Part shown: positions 1-11,767 of the stretch, one piece after another
How positions within the stretch are numbered: position 1 is the first letter of the stretch
How the letters are laid out: the number at the start of each line of letters is the position of its first letter
From: Embiotoca jacksoni
Lineage: Eukaryota; Chordata; Actinopteri; Embiotocidae
DNA: 64,000 nt
Direction of reading: 5' to 3'
NCBI GenBank assembly: GCA_022577435.1
Contig: JAKOON010000068.1
Coordinates: 415,001-479,000, forward strand
Notes under the pieces: model-generated
The model's input: the letters and a program-made list of their open reading frames with translations, nothing else
Told to the model about the DNA's origin: nothing
The model's database searches: none
Program-made: the position numbers and the translations under genes

Positions 1-612
1 AGCTGAAGTCGTTCATGCTGTCCAACGGTATGAAGAAGTTCTTGAAGAGGAATAATGATGTTTTTATGTACATGTCTTTTTCTCCCGTGATATTTTTGCA
101 TCAAGGGAAATGTATGTGTTTAAATCATCTATATTTATTTATTTAGTATTTAATTTATTTGTGTTATTCTCTCCTGTCCTATTGTTTGTTTGCACTGTAA
201 ATCTCCATCTTGTTCAAGAAAGTTATTATTCTAGAAATGTTTAAATAGTGATCTGTTCCTGAGCTGATGTTAAACGGATGAACGTCACAGAATTTGCGTC
301 TCAAACACCAAATAATAATATTTTCTTTTTTAATAAAAGATAACTGATGAAAAAGCAGCTCTCCCCAATGAGACGTCTTCACCACAGAAACCGGAAGTCT
401 TCCCGCGGTTCGGTGTCGTGTCCCCTCGTCCTCACGTTTGTCCTTCATCAAGGACCTCAAGGTCTTTGGACACGGTGAGCTCGCGCACTGCGCGATAATC
501 CAGACAGATTACGTTCAGACGTCTCCGCTGATTCCACAAATGTTTCTGAAGAAGTTAGCCGTCTGCTAACATGCTAATGTGCTAACAGCCTCCCCAGCCG
601 CAGCCACGGGCC

Positions 613-803
613 GCTCTTCTTCATCCTCTTCTTCATCCTCATCCTCTTCCTCATCCTCTTCCTCATCCTCTTCCTCATCCTCTTCTTCATCCTCTTCCTC
701 ATCCTCTTCCTCATCCTCTTCCTCATCCTCTTCTTCATCCTCTTCTTCATCCTCTTCTTCATCCTCATCCTCTTCTTCATCCTCTTCTTCATCCTCTTCC
801 TCC
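613..803. repeat. Imperfect TCCTCT/TCTTCA polypyrimidine repeat
   Basis: About 190 bp of near-pure pyrimidine on the plus strand, built from variants of TCATCCTCTTCC and TCATCCTCTTCT. It reads as poly-Ser on plus and as an acidic Glu/Asp run on minus, which explains the long open frames across it. The strong purine/pyrimidine asymmetry over this length is of the type that can form triplex DNA. Confidence 0.9.
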
Positions 804-915
804 ATGAGTCCAGGTATCATCACCTGTCCCTGTCCCGTTAGCAGACGTTTTTGTGGAGTGACTTCGCGCTCTGGCAAACAGGAAGTGGAAGTGAGTTCAA
901 AGGTTAACGTGCTAG

Positions 916-1178
916 ATTATAGAATATAGACTATAGGATATAGAGTATAGATTATAGAATATAGACTATAGGATATAGAGTATAGATTATAGAATATAGA
1001 CTATAGGATATAGAGTATAGATTATAGAATATAGGACATAGAGTATAGAGTATATTGCATATAGTATATAGTATAGAGTATATAGTATATAGTATATATT
1101 ATATAGTATATGGTATATTGTATATAGTATAGAGTATATATTATAGAGTATATAGTATATAGTATACTGTATAGTATA
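916..1178. repeat. 35-bp AT-rich minisatellite (ATAG/TATA words)
   Basis: Units starting with ATTATAGAATATAG occur at 916, 951, 986 and 1021, a regular 35-bp period. After that the array decays into irregular TATAGTATA words up to about 1,178. Four near-identical units followed by a degenerate tail suggest recent expansion at one edge of an older array. Confidence 0.85.
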
Positions 1179-2118
1179 GCCAGGGCGATGCGGCTAAGTT
1201 TGATGTTTGTCCGTGAACCAGGAAGTTGATGTTTAAGATCAAACGATGCTCCAAACTTCATGAAACTTGCGTCAGGTACCAACTTTCATTAGTTTTTGAA
1301 GATGTGCTGGATCCCCGACCTGCAGCGTGCGAGGCCCGCACTTCACTGCTTGCAGTTTTAATTGTACTTCTTCTTCTTCAGCCCTGTTTACTATACTGGA
1401 GGTGATACTTTATAAACGCATTATTTTATCTCCGTGGTAACAACACAAGCCCTCCCAGACTGACAGTGAAACGAGCACCAGCCCGAAACGCTGATATCCA
1501 CTCCGGCTAAAGCTTTCATTTTTCTTAAACCTCTTTACTTTCCAGCTAAAGAATGGCTGCCAATGATGAAAGGCAATTAATGGTGTCTAAGAAGGAGCCG
1601 TAAGCGATGATGCAGGGACTTAATCTGCTCTCTGTTGCAAGGGCTATATTGAATCTGTCAGTCTGCCTGTGTGCCACAATGGGCTATTGTTTAGCAGGAG
1701 GACATGAGCGATGACTGGTGGCGGGGCAGCTGTCTCTGATGTCAGCACACACCTGAGCAGATGCAGGAGCACCGCCTCGGTCACGTGCACGTGGGTTTTC
1801 TCAACGACGTGCACGCCAAGATATGAAAACAAGCAAAACAGAGACGTAAAAATCTGCAGAAATAAGATACAAATCAATGAAGTCTAAATTAGCTTTTTAG
1901 CTGCACAGGGAAGTCTTAAAAAAAAAAAAAAAAAGATGTGAATGTTCAGTAATGTGACTTTTTAAAAAATAAAACAACAAAATATGGAGGGAAAGAAGAC
2001 AAAAGACTCATTCACATTCACAGACTTCCTCCTCGTGATAGCGTGAAATACACCTCAGAAATCTGAGATAAGCAGGTGGAGACACACGCTCACACACAGC
2101 ATGCGTTCAGACATGGAC

Positions 2119-2136
2119 TCACACACACACACACAC

Positions 2137-2185
<49 letters not shown>

Positions 2186-2225
2186 CACACACACGCACGC
2201 ACACACACACACACACACACACACG

Positions 2226-2263
<38 letters not shown>

Positions 2264-2287
2264 CACACGCACACACACACACGCACG

Positions 2288-2339
<52 letters not shown>

Positions 2340-2349
2340 CACACACACA
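2119..2349. repeat. Long (CA)n microsatellite with CG interruptions
   Basis: About 230 bp of CA dinucleotide interrupted by CACG steps (for example ACGCACGC). It is open in several frames and generates spurious His-Thr and Cys-Val open frames on both strands. It is one of the longest CA tracts in the window. Confidence 0.95.
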
Positions 2350-3264
2350 GAGGCACCGCTGCTCTAAAATAAGCCACCGAAAGATTAGATAAGCTCCCGC
2401 AGACAGCCAGCGCGAAAGCATATACTCTCCTACTTTCATGCATGTAACACAAACACCTGCACACGGTGTGAATGCACAATTCTGCGTGCCCCAAAAAAGA
2501 TAACGCCGTCGTCCACGAAGTACTCAGACGCACAACTAAGTCACATTAACATCAGGAGTGTTTTTCAGGAGGTGTTAGGCAAACTGGATTACTTTCATTT
2601 TTTTAAATTTTTTTTTTTTTAAACAATATCTATATTGAACTAATCTGCAAATGCCAAGTATCCCAGTGAATCAGTCACTGAGAGTTTACTGCAGTGTTTT
2701 TCCCCTTAAAATACCCACTTCTGCCGCTTCTGGAGTTATTTTTATGCAACTCGAAGGATTTGGGTTTGAGGTCGTGAAAGACTGCAGTCCCAGTTAAATA
2801 TTTAAAAAGTCAATACTGACTTGAAATCACAGCATCTGTTGATTTTCAAAGTTTTAAAATCAAATGAAAAGTCTTCTTCCTGCCTCAAAGGGACGATAAT
2901 CAATATTTTTTACAATAATGTATCATTGAAATGATGATAAACACAATGAAACAGCATTTAAAGGGTCACTGGTGGTGAGGAACAGAAAATGACCACCTGA
3001 ATCAACACATTTCCTCAGATATTACTATTTTATTTCATCTAAAAGCTAAAAGAAAAAATGTATAATGTGTAAATAAGCAACGGTTTTATAACACTAATGT
3101 TCTGGTATCCTAAAGGTCTCAATATTTTGTGATCAAAGTAGTTCATATGTCATCAAACATCTCTGGAGCCAAACATGCTCATATATGATCCAACTGGTAA
3201 AACATATGAAGCTTGCATTCATCAAAAGGGACAAAACATTGATCCAATGGTGTTGCAATGACAT

Positions 3265-3475
3265 GTAGGATCAATCTGCCAATTATTTTATTGATGAACT
3301 AATTAATCGTCTGATCTATAGTGAGAAATGTCACTAAATGTCAAAATATTTATTTCACTCATAAGAGAAAAAGGAAACGCAGCAAATTCTCACATTTAAG
3401 AAGCTGAAATCAACAATTTCCTCAACATTTTTACATGAAAAAGGACTTAAATGATTAATTGATTGTTTAAATACT
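3265..3475 (-). mobile_element. Diverged teleost dispersed repeat with AATTAATCG-type ends
   Basis: The sequence contains a chain of words I associate with a common fish dispersed repeat: AACTAATTAATCG near the left, AATGTCACTAAATGTCAAAA, TCTCACATTTAAGAAGCTGAA, and TAAATGATTAATTGATTG at the right. Related pieces in the opposite orientation lie at 33,421-33,710 and 57,950-58,037. I cannot name the family and see no coding potential. The call rests on the shared word order. Confidence 0.6.
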
Positions 3476-3520
3476 TGGGAGATTTATTTTTCTTTCAAAT
3501 AACTAATCAGTTCATTGACT

Positions 3521-3523
3521 ACA

Positions 3524-3621
<98 letters not shown>
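3521..3621. repeat. (CA)n microsatellite
   Basis: About 100 bp of CA dinucleotide with a single CACG interruption near 3,595. No gene is associated with it. Confidence 0.95.
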
Positions 3622-4568
3622 GCAGGAATCTTTTCATTTTGTCTCAATATTGCAAAAGTAAACAAAAAAAGTGTGACAGAGATTTGTTTACACACACTTC
3701 TACATTTCTTTCTGCCTTTTAATCAGTCGAATAAACACATGAACCTCTCATTTATTTAAATCACACACGTTTCACAACAACGTACTTGAGTGAGACACCA
3801 AACTGAATAAGATCATCCATAGCTCTCACCGTCTGATGTAAACACAACCATCCATAACTCTCTCTGGTTAATATAAACACGTCTGCAGGAAGACGGTTTG
3901 TACACCGAGTGTTCAGCTGTTACGCAGGAAACAGCCATACTGTCCTTCAGTAAACAAAAGGCTGGTAAACAAATAGGCAAGAGTGTGTTATTACCCAGCA
4001 GCACACACTCATACATCACACACACACATGTAGACATAGAGGCAGCGGTGGTATTCATTACGGTGCCACATTAAAAGGACAGCACAATGGAACATAAATG
4101 ACTCTGCGCTCCAATAGCTTAATTGCTAATCTCTTCTTTTAGGACAGAGTTTATTTCATTAGGCTCGTTTGCGCCGATGCTATCTCCCCACTAATTAACT
4201 TGTTTGGATTAAATGTCTACCCCTCCATGCCAGGCAGGAAACAAACAAAACGCTCGGACCACCATGAAAACGCTGCTCGTAAAAAAAAAAAAGAGAAAAA
4301 CAAAATGTGGCCTGATTGATTTAATTGGAAATAATGAGCATCAAGTGCCAAAAAAGTTAAAGTACAAGAAAGTCAACAAGAAATATATTTATGGATTCTG
4401 GAAGTATCTGCACATCTGGAGCTTCAGAAGATCTTTTGTCTTATGTTTACTGTCCTACAAGTAGATTTCTACTCTTTTTTTCATCATTTTTAAAGAGAAG
4501 TGTACTCGTTTTAAATTGCATCCGTTTTTTCTTTTTACCTCAAATGTCACGCTACCAATCGCTACCGT

Positions 4569-4603
4569 GATTGGCCAGCTGGTAGCCTGAGGCAGCCAAT
4601 CAG
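4569..4603. repeat. Short inverted pair of CCAAT/ATTGG words
   Basis: TGATTGGC at 4,569-4,576 is matched by its reverse complement GCCAATCA at 4,596-4,603, with a 19-bp spacer. Two larger versions of the same design occur at 21,308-21,354 and 46,799-46,911. This could be a pair of CCAAT-box sites or a decayed foldback element. Confidence 0.5.
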
Positions 4604-5649
4604 AGAGCAGGCAGTCTTATAAATGCAAATCTGATTCCATCCATTTGATATTATTCGACAACCTTTAAGTTTGACCTTGTTTTGAAGTTATTCAAATTGA
4701 TTGTCATGTTTCCTTTCAGCCACCTTCCTCACCTCCCCAGCATCCAGTCCTGTGGGTGTCCCGCTGCATCGGTTGGGATCTGAGGCGTCTGAGAAGCTTT
4801 GCCGCCGCCTCCCGTTCGTTTGGTCTCCATCACGCTCTCTCCCTCTTCGACTCGGCAAGACGTGACGTCCTCGCCTGCTTTATCTTCACAGATTGTGCCG
4901 CGACGTGAAACAAAGAAAATAAATGTTTAAAGGAGGGGATGTGTGTGCAGGCATGCGAGTGTTGGAGAAAGAACAAACAACAGGCTGAAGGTGGGAGAGA
5001 AAAGGAAAATGGTGGACGGAGGTGGAGTTTATTTCTTTATTTCTCCATCTCGTTTTTTTCCGTGTTTGGAAAACCTGGAGAAGGAAACAGGGAAGAGACG
5101 GGAAAGGAAACGTTAGAGAGAAACAAAGAGAGAAGCGCTGGTTTGTGTAATTGTGTCGACTTGATTGACGGCAAAAGACAAACTATTCCTTTATCTGGAT
5201 CCTCGGAGAAGGAGACGACAGGTGAGAGTAAAACTGTGTTTCTGGTCGTGTTTCAGCTGCGTAAAGAAGCACAGTTGAGAAAGAGGCCGCAAAGACAGCT
5301 GAGAAGAAGAGCGGGGGCGAAAAGAGCGGGATCCGAACTGTTGAGCGCCGTATCTGGCCGTGCACCCGGCCATCTGCACGCCGCGGCCCCCCAACACATT
5401 TAAATTCAGGAGGATTGCACTGTTTCTCAAATCCTTCAGAGCTGAATGCTTTCTGCACCCCGACAAACACTTGGACGAAAAAGAAAGAACTGCGGCTGAA
5501 AATATGAACGGGGGGAACGGGGGAGAAGGGGAGGGGGGGTCGTCGTTATCTACCTGGTACGATGCTTTTACACCGGTGATCATGGAGTCTCTCAGTTTGT
5601 GTTTTTGTGACATTATTGATGAGAGAACGAGATGTGGCCCAAAAGGTCT

Positions 5650-5860
5650 GTAACATCAGCCCGTTAGTGGCAAAAACGTGAAATAGACACGCTCTGCGTG
5701 TGGATGGACGCGGAAAATGAAACTTTGAGCAAAAACATGTGGTTGGGGAAACAAATCAACATGGTTTGCGTGTAAGTTTCACGCTTTCAAAAGGTGTAAC
5801 TTTCACGCCTGGACAGGCCAAAAAAAACGTGTCTGTCTCATGTTTTGGTGTAGCTGACCG
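5650..5860 (+). repeat. CACG/CGTG-rich dispersed repeat, copy A
   Basis: This block is dense in CACG and CGTG words. It contains a segment near 5,790-5,825 (GGTGTAACTTTCACGCCTGG) that aligns with 32,917-32,940 (CGTGTAACTGTCACGCATGG). Both are followed by a similar tail ending in TGTAGCTGAC or TGTAGTCGAC. The complement of GTGAAATAGACACGC also recurs in copy B as GCGTGTCTATTACACGC. Copies A and B are therefore diverged members of one family. No coding potential is seen. Confidence 0.55.
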
Positions 5861-5914
5861 GTCCAAAAGCTTCCAAAGTGAAACATCTAAAACATAGGAA
5901 ACAGTGGTTCTTAT

Positions 5915-5928
5915 TTTTGTTCCACCAC

Positions 5929-5963
<35 letters not shown>

Positions 5964-6329
5964 CAGGAAGTGACCATATTTGGACGAGCTGGGGGAGGAG
6001 CCAGCGGTGGATCTGACCAATCTGATCAGAAACCTACTACGTCCCGCCCACCGATAGCTGTAACCTGACTGCACCACAGGCCTGTCAATCAAACAGACAC
6101 GCCCCCAAAAACAGGTCTTCTTGAATCTTCTTTTCTAATGAATGAGGGATTATTTTCAGATGGACCTCCAGAAAACTAATAAGAAGGAGTGACTTTAGCT
6201 AACAACACCGAGATAACTGACGGACACATTTTATTCACTTTGGATTTGATGAGAGAAGTTGAATGGGAGTCTATGGAGCCGGAGGCTTTTTGGAGCCGAC
6301 CTCTAGTGGCCCTTGGTGGTATTGCAGCT
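5915..6329 (+). mobile_element. Family R dispersed repeat, copy 1
   Basis: Matches the other R copies from about CCACCACCATC through GGAAGTGACCATATTTGG, TACGTCCCGCCCACC, ACAGGCCTGTCAATCAAAC, GAATGAGGGATTATTTTCAG and CTATGGAGCCGGAGGC, ending near ATTGCAGCT. The right-hand end is missing. The segment just left of GGAAGTGACC is replaced by a (CAT)n tract, so the microsatellite seems to have grown inside the element. It carries the shared stop-free stretch, which starts with GTG and is not a credible gene. Confidence 0.85.
5923..5963. repeat. (CAT)n microsatellite inside family R copy 1
   Basis: About twelve CAT/ATC units. Intact R copies have an ACCATC word at the corresponding position, which probably seeded the expansion. 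Confidence 0.9.
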
Positions 6330-7994
6330 TCTGCATCAGCCTCATTTTATACAGTTTATTGTTTTACCCCATTTTTCTACCAGTTGCAGCAGCCATTAAG
6401 TAAAACTGCTGAATCCAGCTTTTCACACACGTTGGTGCATCTGAGCAAGAACTGCTACGAGAATCATCCGGCAGCGCTGCACCTGCATCTATCAGGTGAA
6501 TCCCATCAGATGTAAATACAACCCGGTCTGTTGCAGGAGTCCATAAACTCACAAACAATCATCCCTCGCCACGCATCACTCAAATCAGTGCATCTCATCA
6601 GCACCTATTCCATCAACACTTTGCTCGCTGACACTCAAGGGCAGCTTCCAATTTCAGCCCGTGATGGATGGGCTGCTGGGGGCGTGTGGAGGGGGGGGGG
6701 GGCATGGAGGGGGGTGACGAACTCCAATCAGGAGGCTCCTCCGAGACCGTTATCAATGGGCTACTTCCTGAAACATCTGCCGCCCGGTTATCCATCATCA
6801 GATGACCGGAGGAAGCTGTCGAAAGAGGCTCAGCCGTGAGGTCTGCGGCGGGAGGCGAACATGCGACAAACACCTTTTGAGGTTTTCATCACTGTACTTT
6901 GTCATTACACGATCAAAGAGATAGCGGGACGGGTTAGTGCGCTTCGACGAGGACAGTATTCTCCGCCTGTAATAAATCTGTGATTTCCTCTAACGATAAG
7001 CGGACGCGTTGATGGATTTCTGAGAGAGGGCCCCGGGTATACAGTACATTTATCTGATCTGTGTGGAGCGCCGAGGTTGTTTCCCCGGGAAGCAAACGTT
7101 TTCAATAAAAAGATGAAACAAATTGTAGCTGGTGACCAAAAGAAAAAAAATCTCATTTAAAATATGAAATGATTTTGGAGAAACGCTGTGTTGCCTCGTT
7201 TTTTGCAGGAGAAAGTGCTTTTCAGCCATCAGCAGGGGAGATTCCCTCCATGAAGGGAAATCTTAGATTTTTTAGTTGCTGATTATCCAATTTAGGATTA
7301 TATTAAACAAATTAAGCAGATTTGTTTTGGGAGGCGTTTTCTCATTTTTTAAAAAGCACTCTATCCTAAATGCTCCTCCCTGTTACTCTCACTCGGAGTT
7401 CAGGAGCGATAGCGTCCGCCGTGGTTGCTGTGATTACTCCAGATGCTGCCTGGGATGTAACTAATGAGTCATGCTTCACCCCGGGTCAAGTCGGAGGCTT
7501 CTGCCGGTGCTTTGAAGCTTGTTTACCCTGCTGCCTGATGCCCATGAGGCCCTCCGCCTGCTCCCCTCCTGCTCCGGCTCCTCTCCCTGCATACCTTCCA
7601 CACAAATTAAATACCTGCACCGAGAAAAAAAGAAAAAAAGAAACTCATATCGAGTTGAAAGAGTTTCTGAAGCATATCGAGCTCGTTCCTCAGCAACAGC
7701 TCTGCGTCTTTTTCATGTTTTCTTTGGACAATATCAAACAGTCTGTATGCTCACATGTTGCTTCTTGTAACTAATTAATGAAATGAGTGTATTTTATATA
7801 TGAGACAGGACAACGAGCTCACAATCAGATGGGCGGAAATTGAGCTGCATTTCTTATCACGTTTAGTGCATGAAAAGATAAAGTGTGCAACATCAGAGTC
7901 GATGAAAACATAACTTTTTTTTTCCAAATTACACGATATTCAATTTCATTTAAATTCATATAGTAACCAAATCTCACGACAAGTCATCTTCGTC

Positions 7995-8095
7995 CACCTC
8001 AGACAGAAACAGACTCGGAGGTCGGCGGTCGTCTGCCTCGACCAGTAGAGATGAGGGGAGAGCAGAGAGAGAGAAGAACAGCATAGAAAGACAAG
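7995..8095 (+). repeat. Dispersed repeat fragment (GTCTGCCTCGA ... AAGAACAGCATAG)
   Basis: About 100 bp resembling 22,588-22,673. Shared words in order are CGGAGG/TGGAGG, CGTCTGCCTCGA, GTGAG/ATGAG, AGAGAGAAGAACAGCATAG and GACAATGA. The two copies share orientation and diverge at roughly one position in five. No coding potential is seen. Confidence 0.55.
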
Positions 8096-8803
8096 ACAAT
8101 GAAGACATGCCGCTCAATCAAATGTATAACAACCAATAATCAAATGTATAATGTGGCACTGAGGAGTGAAAATCACTGCACATAAAAAAGACTCAGAAAA
8201 AGTGTCGTTGTACAGAAGTGTATCTCTAATTTGCTTCTGTTCTTGGTCATTTGCATACAATTATTTAAGCTGCAACACATTTCAGTGAAACAGTCAAAGC
8301 GGAAACTTCACGTATTAAAACTGAGAACATTAAGTCAACGAACTGCTCACAATTCAAAAGACGTTTAACCTGTTTTACGAGCAGAAACACTTGAAAACGC
8401 CTTTTTTTCATGTAATAAAAATCCACATCAGCTTCAAATAACTGATAACAAAAAGAATAAAAATAAACCTGAAACATATCAGACTCTTTCAACTCAAACA
8501 TCCTCATAAAATATATTTGCGACTTCACAGCGACCACCATCAAAGCGTGACGACCGAACAATGAATCGATGTCCACTCAATGTTAGCACCGGGCCGGTAA
8601 TCCCCCCCACCCCCCATCCTCAGACACCCCACTCCTCCCCCACCCCCCACAGCGTTATTACAAGTGGTTGGAGCGAACGCAATGTCTGAGACGGATAACG
8701 GCGGGGTGGAGAGTCAGGTGGCTCCGAATCAGATGGAAATCAAAAGTCAAGAAGGATTTCGGGGGATTTGGAGGATCGAGCTCGAGATTCGCTGCCAGAG
8801 TCA

Positions 8804-8819
8804 TTGTGTGTGTGTGTGC

Positions 8820-8885
<66 letters not shown>
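8804..8885. repeat. (TG)n microsatellite
   Basis: About 80 bp of TG dinucleotide with one CGCG interruption near the left edge. Confidence 0.95.
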
Positions 8886-8886
<1 letters not shown>

Positions 8887-9097
8887 GACCTTGCCACGCC
8901 GAATCCCATTTCCCTTTGGGTGTTGCCCGGCAACATCACCTTGACAGCCAGAGATGGACAGACAGAGAGAGAAAGAAACGGGAATAAGAAAAAGAAGAAG
9001 AATCAGGTCTCCCGCTGACTTTCTTATCACTCCGTGCTTCAAAGCCCGGCCTGTTAACAGGGTTTTTCTTTTTTTCAGCCCTCATGGGACATGTCAA

Positions 9098-9110
9098 AGG
9101 TCAAAGGGCA
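9098..9110 (+). promoter_or_regulatory. DR1-type nuclear receptor site (AGGTCA A AGGGCA)
   Basis: AGGTCA at 9,098-9,103, one spacer base, then AGGGCA at 9,105-9,110, preceded by CAA. This matches the direct-repeat-1 pattern bound by HNF4, PPAR/RXR and COUP-TF family receptors. It is a sequence match only, and one such site can arise by chance or within a dispersed repeat. Confidence 0.3.
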
Positions 9111-9780
9111 ACCAATAGGATCTCCAGCCCCCCCAAGTGCAGGAGATTTAGCAGCTTTAATCTAAGAGAAGTTACGGCCTTCACTTGTATGTGACCCCGG
9201 GGAGGCGGGAGGGCAGCCGGTCATCAAGATCAAAGTCGTCCTGCGGGACGCTCGGACATGTGGCCGGGGACGAGTCGGTGCCCCCTCCTGGATAAACATG
9301 ATGTAATATCTGTGTGAGCTCCCAGCTGCCCCCGCCACCCCCCTAAGCTGCCCGCCCTCCCACCGCCATCAGCTTGGATCAAAGGGGAGGAGAAGATTGA
9401 GTGGCTCGTAACTCCCATCGAAGCATTTCATAGAAAGAAGAGAAGGCTCGACAAAAGAGGAGGAAGATGGAGAACACAGGGAGATGTGTCTCCAGGGACC
9501 CCCCACTGTGACAGCGGCTCATTTATGACTGTTAATACTGCATTTATTAATCTTTTTTAATTTCTTTATAATAAATAATAATATTAATAATTCTAATAAT
9601 TATGTGTTATTGCCTTACAAAAAGCATTCAGTTAGCTTCCTGAGTCATCCATTATTCTAATGGTGTCCAAGTTGTTGTGAAAGGAGACATATGACCACGT
9701 TTTCTGGATCTACTGAGGCATGAAGTGTTCAACTCTTTGGACAAAACATCTGCCGACTGATGTTTTGATGACCCAATTGC

Positions 9781-10093
9781 CATAAATAAAAGTGTTCGTA
9801 GCTTCAGGTCTGTAAAATGGTTCTGATCCAGAAGTGTCTTCAGCTGCAATACCAGCGAGTGCCACTAGAGGTCGGCTCCAAAAAGCCTCCGGCTCCATAG
9901 ACTCCCATTCAACTTCTGTCATCAAATCCAAAGTGAATAAAATGTGTCCATCAGTTATCTCGGTGTTGTTAGCTAAAGTCACTCCTTCTTATTAGTTTTC
10001 TGGAGGTCCATCTGAAAATAATCCCTCATTCATTAGAAAAGAAGATTCAAGAAGACCTGTTTTTGGGGGCGTGTCTGTTTGATTGACAGGCCT
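9781..10093 (-). mobile_element. Family R dispersed repeat, copy 2 (left half missing)
   Basis: On the minus strand it carries the right part of family R, from the GGCCTGTCAATCAAAC block through TATGGAGCCGGAGGC to GAAGCTACGAAC and a TTTATTTATG right end. It stops abruptly after the GACAGGCCTG word at 10,093, where the flank no longer matches other copies. It carries the same GTG-started stop-free stretch as its relatives. Confidence 0.85.
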
Positions 10094-10109
10094 GGCAACC
10101 AACAGACGG

Positions 10110-10465
10110 GGTCAGACAAAAGATGAAGACACCATCTTACAACATCACAAACTGTGTGTTGTACAAACCTGGTGGTAAAAATTTGCAGAGGACTTTCTTT
10201 TAAAAGGAATAAAAAAAACAAAAAACAAATAACACTTGTGTATGCTGGCGGCTCTTGGCACGGCAGGTTCAGAAAATTGCTTCAATTCATAGAAACCGAG
10301 GCAGACAGATTTATCTGCATTATATCCATAACCGCAGCATTTGTGGATAGATGGGCCTGGGCTTTTACTTTGATAGAGTGTAAATGGACAGAACCATCTA
10401 ATGCATGTCAAACAGCCTCGCTTCCCAATGTGATAACAAAAGTGGAATTGGCTGTGAGGATATGA
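10110..10465. other. Possible conserved non-coding block
   Basis: A low-repeat, AT-rich, complex-sequence stretch between two R copies, with words such as ATTTATCTGCATTATATC, GATAGATGGGCC and TAATGCATG. It is open in one frame on each strand (about 100 and 88 codons), but neither frame shows a domain or splice signal. The texture resembles vertebrate conserved non-coding elements. This is an impression only. Confidence 0.25.
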
Positions 10466-10713
10466 GCAGAAGTGAACACCAGTTTTTAAACAGAGAACGT
10501 GACGCCTGCAATATAACTAGGCGGCACTTAAAAGTAATGCACATTTCATTTACTGTGAGTGGAGTCACAGTGGGTCCATCAGGGTGGATGCGAAGGGAAA
10601 TTCATCAGTGTCACCTGCAACATGGAGATATTGAGGATGTCTCTTGTGTTATTTCTTAAAAGCAGCGCTGAAGGCAGAAACTGAAACTGTCACTCAAAAG
10701 ATGTGGTTTTGGA

Positions 10714-10929
10714 GGGGGGGGGCAAAGGGAGGGCATGTCTGTTTGATTGACAGGCCTGTGGTGCAGTCAGGTTACAGCTATCGGTGGGCGGGACGTAGTA
10801 TCGTCAGGTTTCCAATCAGATCGGTCAGATCCACCGCTGGCTCCTCCCCCAGCTCGTCCAAATATGGTCACTTCCTGCACCAAACCGCTCCAAACTATTA
10901 AAGATGGTGGTGGACAGAATCTGAACTGA
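10714..10929 (-). mobile_element. Family R dispersed repeat, copy 3 (left half only)
   Basis: On the minus strand it covers the left part of family R: CAGATTCTGTCC, a spacer, GGAAGTGACCATATTTGG, GGAGGAGCCAGCGGTGG, TACGTCCCGCCCACC, ACAGGCCTGTCAATCAAAC and a G-rich version of the CGCCCCCAAAA block. It ends there. Together with copy 2 (9,781-10,093, which has only the right half) it could be one element split by about 620 bp of unrelated sequence, or two independent fragments. Confidence 0.8.
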
Positions 10930-11767
10930 ATCCAAACAAGCGTGCTCATGAACGTCGTGTTGGATCTTGTTGAACGAGCAACAAAAACGGTGGTTCAAAC
11001 GTAAACTTTTAGGTGCTAAATGGTGCAAATATACTTCTAAATCCAACGTGTGCTCTGTGTCAAATGTTTGTTGCGTCATGAATAAATTTAATTTCCAAAT
11101 GAGATGAAAGAAAAAAAATAAACATTCAGGCATACCTGATAAGCGCTGTATTAATTTGTATATTTTAACTTTTGTGGCATTGCAAACAAGTTTTGTTCTG
11201 AGCTGCTGGAGTTTATCAGCCTGCAGTAAACACAGCTGCTTCCTCCTCACTTCACCTTCACAGATAATCAGAGGAGCTCAGTCAGCAAACTTTAAAAGAA
11301 CGGAGAGAGAGAGGAAGAGAGCGAGAGAGGTCCGAAGTTCAGGAGTCACGTTAACGTGTCGAAGGCAAAACGAGATCTTTCAGAGCGGGACGTCTAAATG
11401 ACCGGGAGCGAACACACGTGACACAAAAATCAATGATATCAGCAGATTTGGCAGCTGGTGGACCGGAGCAGATGTGAGCAAAGGTTAAGTGTCAAAGCAG
11501 AGCAAAACATTTACCCGTCGAGGACGATGTGCTCGCAGCAGGGCGCGAGCTTCGTGTCATTAATGAAAGGTCAAAAAAGGAAAACACGGACTCCCAATCT
11601 GGGTTGAGCTACGAGACTCGATTCATCCGACCGGATTCAGTTTGTATTTACGGTCATTTTAGAAAATGTTCAATGAAAGGAAGATTCAGATTCGCTGTGT
11701 CAAAATGTTCAAATGAAACATGTTTTCTCTACAAAATGTTGTTCAAAGCATTTGACACGAAACATTT

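Noticed and set aside
566..929. Poly-Glu/Asp and poly-Ser frames
   Set aside because: Produced by the TCCTCT/TCTTCA repeat at 613-803. No exon boundaries or flanking conserved sequence.
4939..5403. 154-codon plus frame rich in Lys/Glu/Arg
   Set aside because: Purine-rich low-complexity composition, no domain and no splice or conservation evidence.
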